Below are positions 1 through 3,080 of a stretch of DNA of 5,285 nt, piece after piece. A model generated the notes under the pieces. The model did no database searches, was not told the DNA's origin, and worked only from the letters and a program-made list of their open reading frames with translations. The translations under genes were made by a program, and so were the position numbers. The stretch's first letter is position 1; each line of letters starts with the position of its first letter. Origin of the DNA: Lysobacteraceae bacterium (GTDB lineage Bacteria; Pseudomonadota; Gammaproteobacteria; Xanthomonadales; Xanthomonadaceae); contig JAGNNB010000246.1 of the NCBI GenBank assembly GCA_017990865.1, positions 1-5,285 on the forward strand, read 5' to 3'.

Positions 1-346
1 CGAATTCGCGGGCGAGTTCCGCTTCCAGCCCCAGCGCCGACAGCGCGTTGCGCAAGGCGCGGCCCATCAGGAATTCCATCGACAGGTAATGCACGCGACG
101 CATGCGACCGTCGCGTTTCGCGTCGGCGGCTTGGGTGGCGATCCAGCGGTCCGACAACGCGGCGCGACAGGCCTCGGCGGCGGCGCGCAGAGCGAGGCGC
201 GCGGCGGGCGCATCGCCGCCGGCCGACGCGGATTCCGCGCGAGCGTGCGTCAGCGCGACGCGGAACGCCGACACCATGTGCGTGCGCCGGGCGATGCGGT
301 CTTGCGCGTCGGTGTTGCGCGCGATGGACGAATCGTCGGTGGTCAT
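1..346 (-). CDS. glgP: Glycogen/alpha-glucan phosphorylase, N-terminal part (cut by window start)
   Basis: Glycogen phosphorylases (GT35, pyridoxal-phosphate dependent) cleave terminal alpha-1,4-glucosyl units of glycogen or maltodextrin with phosphate, giving glucose-1-phosphate in the cytoplasm. Only the first 115 codons are present; family members are usually about 800-850 residues. The identifying part is residues 81-107: a basic stretch RMRRVHYLSMEF followed by LMGRALRNAL and LGL. This is the N-terminal phosphorylase signature (R.VYYLS.EFL.GR.L.N.L..LG). Residue W68 followed by T71 fits the preceding helix that reads W..T in the family. The first 50 residues are Ala/Arg-rich and not conserved. 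The chosen start gives MTTDDSS; an in-frame ATG five codons upstream (359-361) is also possible. The gene is transcribed divergently from the serine hydrolase gene. PLP-site and catalytic residues lie outside the window, so intactness cannot be judged. malP is an equally valid name for this family; the choice of glgP is conventional. Confidence 0.93.
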   Translation of the reverse strand, partial: MTTDDSSIARNTDAQDRIARRTHMVSAFRVALTHARAESASAGGDAPAARLALRAAAEACRAALSDRWIATQAADAKRDGRMRRVHYLSMEFLMGRALRNALSALGLEAELAREF

Positions 347-350
347 GAAT

Positions 351-370
351 CCCCTTGGCATGAAACCCTC
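351..370 (-). promoter_or_regulatory. Two nested ribosome-binding sites and start choices for glgP
   Basis: On the minus strand AAGGGG (351-356) lies 4 nt before the ATG at 346-344. GAGGG (366-370) lies 4 nt before an in-frame ATG at 361-359. Both spacings are short but usable. The inner start is preferred because the stronger purine run serves it and because the five extra residues (MPRGF) look like a translated Shine-Dalgarno sequence. The sequence alone does not settle the choice. Confidence 0.45.
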
Positions 371-409
371 GCTGGTGTTGTCGGTTCGTCTCCGCAGCGA
401 CCGATGCGA

Positions 410-428
410 TCGATTCGGATGGAATCGA
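410..428. repeat. 7-bp inverted repeat in the glgP leader/control region
   Basis: TCGATTC (410-416) and GAATCGA (422-428) are perfect inverted copies around a 5-bp centre. They are flanked by CGATCG at 408-413 and 431-436. The dyad lies 64-82 bp upstream of the preferred glgP start. It could be an operator or a small hairpin in the 5' untranslated region. Neither role is proven, and short GATC/CGAT-rich palindromes arise easily in this base composition. Confidence 0.4.
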
Positions 429-541
429 AGCGATCGGACGATCGCGCGGCGGCGACGCGGGCGTAGACCCTGCCGAAGCACGACCGGACGCCCGCTAAAC
501 TTTCCGAGATTAGAAGTCTGACCGGCTGGGAGCGAGCCTGC

Positions 542-555
542 TGCAAACGTATTCA
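542..555. promoter_or_regulatory. LacI/GalR-like operator candidate, site 1
   Basis: TGCAAACGTATTCA is an imperfect 14-bp palindrome: 10 of 14 positions match its reverse complement. It has a central CG and TG...CA ends, the general form of LacI/GalR-family operators. The first 12 bases recur perfectly, in opposite orientation, at 594-605. Site 1 is centred about 200 bp upstream of the glgP start. Assignment to this regulator family is inference from the motif shape; no regulator gene of that family is in the window. Confidence 0.4.
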
Positions 556-591
556 TTGCCTGCCCCAGGCGGGACTGAGCCTGCGGTCGCG

Positions 592-605
592 TAAATACGT
601 TTGCA
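592..605. promoter_or_regulatory. LacI/GalR-like operator candidate, site 2
   Basis: Read on the minus strand this is TGCAAACGTATTTA, differing from site 1 (542-555) at one base of 14. The site centres are 50 bp apart, roughly five helical turns. Such spacing would allow one dimer per site or a looped tetramer. The site is centred about 138 bp upstream of the serine hydrolase start. A structural reading is also possible: the 12-bp arms flank a 40-nt loop that itself contains GCCTG/CAGGC pairs (558-562, 566-570, 579-583). Confidence 0.4.
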
Positions 606-657
606 AGCGATGCGGTCGGCTCCGGGCGCGATGGCCGAAACCGCGTGCAGGCGCGCG

Positions 658-687
658 GTTGCGCGGTCGGATTCGCTGCAGCGCAAC
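658..687. repeat. 7-bp inverted repeat upstream of the serine hydrolase gene
   Basis: GTTGCGC (658-664) and GCGCAAC (681-687) are perfect inverted copies separated by 16 bp. The spacer contains the palindrome GCTGCAGC (676-683). The element ends 49 bp before the hydrolase start codon, so it could be an operator near the promoter or a leader hairpin. No T-run follows on either strand, so it is not an intrinsic terminator. Confidence 0.35.
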
Positions 688-728
688 AAAAAGCCGATCT
701 GGCATCATCGTCGGAAGATCCGAAACGC

Positions 729-734
729 GGGGAG
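729..734 (+). promoter_or_regulatory. Ribosome-binding site deciding the serine hydrolase start
   Basis: GGGGAG lies 2 nt before ATG 737. The spacing is tight, but no comparable purine run precedes the upstream in-frame ATG at 659, and the signal peptide begins exactly at 737. Confidence 0.5.
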
Positions 735-736
735 CT

Positions 737-1972
737 ATGCGACGTCGCGATGTCTTGAGTGCGGTCGCGGCGGGGATGACCGCCGCATGGTGGCCATCGT
801 CCGAAAGCGTCGCGCGCGAGACCCGCGCGAACGAGGCGTGGGCGCCGGTGTTCGCGCGGCTGCCGGCCGATCTTCGCGCCCGTGTCGACGACCCCGAGGC
901 GCGGGTGCAACTTATGTGGACGCGCATTCTGCGCGACCCGCGCACGCCGAACGCTCGGCCCCGATTGCGCCATTACGCCTACGGCGCGACGCCACGACGT
1001 TGGTTCTCGCCCGCCAGCGTCTCGAAATTGCCGATGGCGCTGCTGATGGCCGAGCGGCTGTCCGCGCACGGGCTGGATGCGCACGCGACGATTCGTTCCA
1101 ATGCCGCGCCCGAAACCGGCGAATGGCCGGCGGACGAGCCGTCGGAAGACACCTTTCTGCGCGGTTGCGCGCGCACCTTCACGATCAGCGAGAACGTGCC
1201 CTTCAACCGTTGGTACGACGTTTTGGGCGGCGATGCGATCCATGCGCGGTTGAAGGCATTGGGTTATCCGAATACGCGCCTGATCGCGCGCTTGGGTTCG
1301 CCCGACCGCGAGGCCAATCGGCGCACGCGCGGCGGCGAACTGCGCGCGCCGGACGGCCGCGTCGTCGCGCGCACCGAAGCCGCCACCGCCGCCGCGCGCC
1401 GTTTCCCGTTCGGCCGCGCGCTGGACGGTCTCGGCTGGAAACACGACGACGGTCGCGTCGAACCCGGCCCGCACGATTTCTCCTACGCCAATTTCATGCC
1501 GCTGGCCGATAGTCTGGGCATGCTGCAAGCCTTCGTGCTGCCGGAGACAGTGCCGGCCGCGCGCCGTTGGCGCATCGCCGAACCGCTGCGCGCGCAACTG
1601 CTGCAGGCGCTCGCGCTGCGCCCGCGCGACAGCGACGACCCGCATTACGACGAAGCGCAGTATCCGGACGGCTACGCACGCTGGTTCGTCGTCGGCGACG
1701 GCACCGCGCGCTATCCCGACGGCCTGCGCGTGTTCGGCAAAACAGGGATGGCTTACGGTCATCTCAGCGAAGTGGCGTACATGCGCGACGAGCAGAGCGG
1801 CGCCGAGTGGTGTCTCGCCGCCGCGATCCGCGCCGACCGCGATGGCATCTACAACGACGACCATTACGATTACGATGCCGTCGGTTTGCCCTTCCTGGCC
1901 GCGCTGGGGCGAGCGGTGCGGGACGTGGAACGCGAGGCGATGTCGAACCGATCGGAGAGAGCGAGATCATGA
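737..1972 (+). CDS. Exported class A beta-lactamase-like serine hydrolase
   Basis: The 411-residue product carries the marks of the penicillin-binding/class A beta-lactamase fold (Beta-lactamase2-type). These are S94-V-S-K97 (the SxxK nucleophile motif at a helix start), S151-E-N153 in place of the usual SDN and 57 residues later (about 60 in TEM-type enzymes), and K335-T-G337 in FGKTG. The N-terminus MRRRDVLSAVAAG resembles a Tat signal peptide; cleavage after S-V-A26 is plausible, so the enzyme should act in the periplasm or on the envelope. The SEN-to-KTG distance (about 184 residues) is far longer than in true class A enzymes (about 104), which indicates an insertion. I see no clear ExxxN omega-loop motif supplying the deacylating glutamate; D190-R-E192-A-N194 is the nearest. 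It is therefore more likely a family relative of unknown substrate (peptidase, esterase or PBP-like) than a resistance enzyme. The tail near residues 371-385 is Asp/Tyr-rich (YNDDHYDYDAV). The start at 737 is chosen for its Shine-Dalgarno sequence and signal peptide; an in-frame ATG at 659 would bury the signal. The stop overlaps the channel gene. Confidence 0.85.
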   Translation: MRRRDVLSAVAAGMTAAWWPSSESVARETRANEAWAPVFARLPADLRARVDDPEARVQLMWTRILRDPRTPNARPRLRHYAYGATPRRWFSPASVSKLPMALLMAERLSAHGLDAHATIRSNAAPETGEWPADEPSEDTFLRGCARTFTISENVPFNRWYDVLGGDAIHARLKALGYPNTRLIARLGSPDREANRRTRGGELRAPDGRVVARTEAATAAARRFPFGRALDGLGWKHDDGRVEPGPHDFSYANFMPLADSLGMLQAFVLPETVPAARRWRIAEPLRAQLLQALALRPRDSDDPHYDEAQYPDGYARWFVVGDGTARYPDGLRVFGKTGMAYGHLSEVAYMRDEQSGAEWCLAAAIRADRDGIYNDDHYDYDAVGLPFLAALGRAVRDVEREAMSNRSERARS

Positions 1973-2649
1973 GGCTGGAGCGGTGGTGGAAACGGGTGCC
2001 CTCGCGCTCGTTGTTGTTCGTGCAATTGTTCGCGGTGTTGCTGTCTCCCTGGCTCGAAAACGTCGCTGTGGGCCACTGGGTTCTCAGCGCGCTCAGCGCG
2101 GGCGTGCTCGGCACCGCGATGTGGATGGTGCGCCGCTCGGCGATCGAAATTCGGGTGGTGATGGCGTTCTCGGCCATCGGCGTGACTTGCTACGCGGGTT
2201 ATCTTTGGTCGGATATCCCCGAGCTGGGCATCGTGGGGGCCGCTGGCTACACAGTCGCCTTCTTCGCCGCGGCGCTGTCGCTGATCGACTACATGATGGG
2301 CGACGAGCGCGCGACCCGCGATGAACTGTGGGCGGCGGGCGCGACGTTCATGCTCTTCGTCGAGGCCTACGCATGGCTGTACGCGCTTTGCCAGCTTTTG
2401 CAGCCCGGTGCCTTCGTCATCGCCGCGCCGCCGAATGCGTCGTTGCAGCGCACCTGGGTCGAACTGTTGTTCCTCAGCGCGACGAACTTCTCCGCCACCG
2501 GCTTGAGCGACATCCTGCCGGGCACGCCGCATGCGCGCATCTTGACGGTAGTGCAGCAGTGGAACGGCGTGATGTACATGGCGCTGATCGTTTCGCGCCT
2601 TGCGGGCATGCTGGGGCGCACGCGTCGGTCGCCGGACACCGACGCATAA
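1969..2649 (+). CDS. Six-helix ion-channel-like membrane protein with atypical filter (ATGLSD)
   Basis: The product has 226 residues with about six hydrophobic segments (roughly 15-33, 36-54, 60-80, 86-109, 119-144 and 191-213). A re-entrant pore region lies between the last two, near 163-184. The pore reads LLFLSATNFSATGLSDILP. It aligns with the K+-channel form SFxTLTTVGYGDIxP (Ion_trans_2-type), with GLSD (178-181) replacing GYGD. The conserved Asp and the Pro three residues later remain. The fourth helix region has no regular Arg/Lys ladder, so voltage sensing is unlikely. The N-terminus is basic (RLERWWKR), as is the C-terminus (GRTRRS), which suggests that both ends are cytoplasmic. The start codon overlaps the hydrolase stop in ATGA, with GGAGAGAG (1954-1961) as Shine-Dalgarno 7 nt upstream, so translation is coupled. 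Ion selectivity cannot be predicted from this filter. The protein may be a non-selective cation channel or may not conduct. The reading frame is open well upstream of 1969, but that part is a shadow of the hydrolase gene. Confidence 0.82.
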   Translation: MRLERWWKRVPSRSLLFVQLFAVLLSPWLENVAVGHWVLSALSAGVLGTAMWMVRRSAIEIRVVMAFSAIGVTCYAGYLWSDIPELGIVGAAGYTVAFFAAALSLIDYMMGDERATRDELWAAGATFMLFVEAYAWLYALCQLLQPGAFVIAAPPNASLQRTWVELLFLSATNFSATGLSDILPGTPHARILTVVQQWNGVMYMALIVSRLAGMLGRTRRSPDTDA

Positions 2650-2654
2650 TCCGA

Positions 2655-2715
2655 TTCGCCGCTGCGGCGAAGGGCAGGGCTGCCCGAACTTTGCCGACTT
2701 TGTCGGTTCGCTTTT
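2655..2715 (+). terminator. Cluster of three hairpins after the hydrolase-channel unit, probable transcription end
   Basis: Starting 5 bp after the channel stop are three consecutive perfect stem-loops. They are TTCGCCG/CGGCGAA around CTG (2655-2671), GGGCAG/CTGCCC around GG (2672-2685) and CCGAC/GTCGG around TTT (2694-2706). TTCGCTTTT (2707-2715) follows, but the T-run is short and interrupted. A terminator or an mRNA-stabilising 3' structure fits best. The first two stems are adjacent and could stack. Confidence 0.5.
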
Positions 2716-2778
2716 CGCATCGCCGCGACGTTTCGTCGTCTTGACGCATCTTCGTTCGAGTAATGCCCGTAGATACCG

Positions 2779-2800
2779 ACGCTCGTCGTACGGCGAGCGT
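2779..2800. repeat. 10-bp-arm inverted repeat (near-perfect palindrome)
   Basis: ACGCTCG (2779-2785) is the exact inverted copy of CGAGCGT (2794-2800). The inner bases pair further (one G-T wobble, then C-G and G-C), leaving only TA at the centre. It is the strongest small hairpin in the gap. There is no T-run, so it is not a terminator. It may be an operator or an RNA structure. Confidence 0.5.
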
Positions 2801-2814
2801 TGGGCGAGCGCTGG
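2793..2814. repeat. 11-bp tandem duplication
   Basis: GCGAGCGTTGG (2793-2803) is followed directly by GCGAGCGCTGG (2804-2814), with 10 of 11 bases equal. A third partial unit (GCGG) follows. The first unit overlaps the right arm of the hairpin at 2779-2800, so the two copies may represent slippage at a structured site. Confidence 0.45.
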
Positions 2815-2966
2815 GCGGCCGCGGCTGTGCGGCGCCGCTGCGGGCCCGCTCGTCGCTCGGCGATGACCTGTTGCACACGCGCCGTGCGCAGGCTTCGCCT
2901 ACCGTGATCTTGCGGTCGCCGCGCGCATGGGCGCTAGGCGATCGGTGGGATGCGTGAACATTCGCT

Positions 2967-3003
2967 GCGCTTTCGAATGACATCGCGAAAGTGCGTTCTT
3001 TTT
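2967..3003 (+). terminator. Intrinsic-terminator-like hairpin with T-run, upstream of the regulator gene
   Basis: GCGCTTTCG (2967-2975) pairs with CGAAAGTGC (2986-2994), giving nine pairs including one G-T wobble around a 10-nt loop. GTTC and five T residues (2999-3003) follow. It ends 77 bp before the regulator start and lies about 320 bp beyond the channel stop. It could end an unannotated short transcript, stop read-through from upstream, or act as a leader attenuator. The competing stem CATTCG/CGAATG (2959-2964 with 2974-2979) shares two bases with it, so the two folds are mutually exclusive. Confidence 0.45.
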
Positions 3004-3080
3004 CAGAGGTAACCGCGTTCGGAAAGTAATTTCGCTTCGAGACTTAAGCCCGCTCCCCGCCAGGAATCGCGATCCCCCGC

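Larger units (their letters stand above)
347..736. other. Divergent intergenic region between glgP and the serine hydrolase gene
   Basis: This 390-bp stretch must hold the promoters of both divergent genes. No reading frame in it resembles a protein. I see no convincing -35/-10 pair on either strand: TAAACT (494-499) resembles a -10 box but lacks a -35 partner. The DNA does contain several dyads (410-428, 541-605, 658-687) and a short AT-richer patch around 493-517. This fits a regulated control region more than a passive spacer. Confidence 0.6.
2716..2958. other. Non-coding stretch with strong secondary structure, no supported gene
   Basis: Together with its flanks this belongs to the 431-bp gap between the channel and the regulator. 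The open frames here, for example a 64-codon one at 2763-2957, have Arg/Ala/Gly-rich products with no recognisable family and no good ribosome-binding site. The DNA has one long hairpin (2779-2800), an 11-bp tandem duplication (2793-2814) and several GC-rich palindromes. No promoter can be called with confidence. Confidence 0.55.

Noticed and set aside
494..499. TAAACT as a -10 promoter box
   Set aside because: No matching -35 element lies 16-18 bp upstream, so no promoter can be supported.
541..605. Reading the inverted repeat as the ends of a miniature transposable element
   Set aside because: The arms are short (12 bp), the element would be only 65 bp, and no target-site duplication flanks it. 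The 8-bp copies of GAGCCTGC (534-541 and 577-584) are not placed as flanks. An operator pair or hairpin is simpler.
659..736. Longer N-terminus for the serine hydrolase (start at 659)
   Set aside because: It would put 26 Arg/Ser-rich residues before the Tat-like signal peptide and has no ribosome-binding site as good as GGGGAG at 729-734.
601..1512. Plus-strand open frame of 303 codons overlapping the hydrolase
   Set aside because: It is out of frame with the hydrolase, its product is extremely Arg/Ala-rich, and the overlapping frame has a signal peptide and catalytic motifs.
737..1972. Naming the hydrolase as an antibiotic-resistance beta-lactamase
   Set aside because: The SDN motif is altered, the deacylating Glu is not visible and the motif spacing differs from class A enzymes, so only a fold-level assignment is justified.
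2763..2957. Small 64-codon open frame in the 431-bp gap
   Set aside because: There is no convincing Shine-Dalgarno sequence, the composition is Arg/Ala-rich, it overlaps strong hairpins and tandem repeats, and no known small-protein family is recognised.
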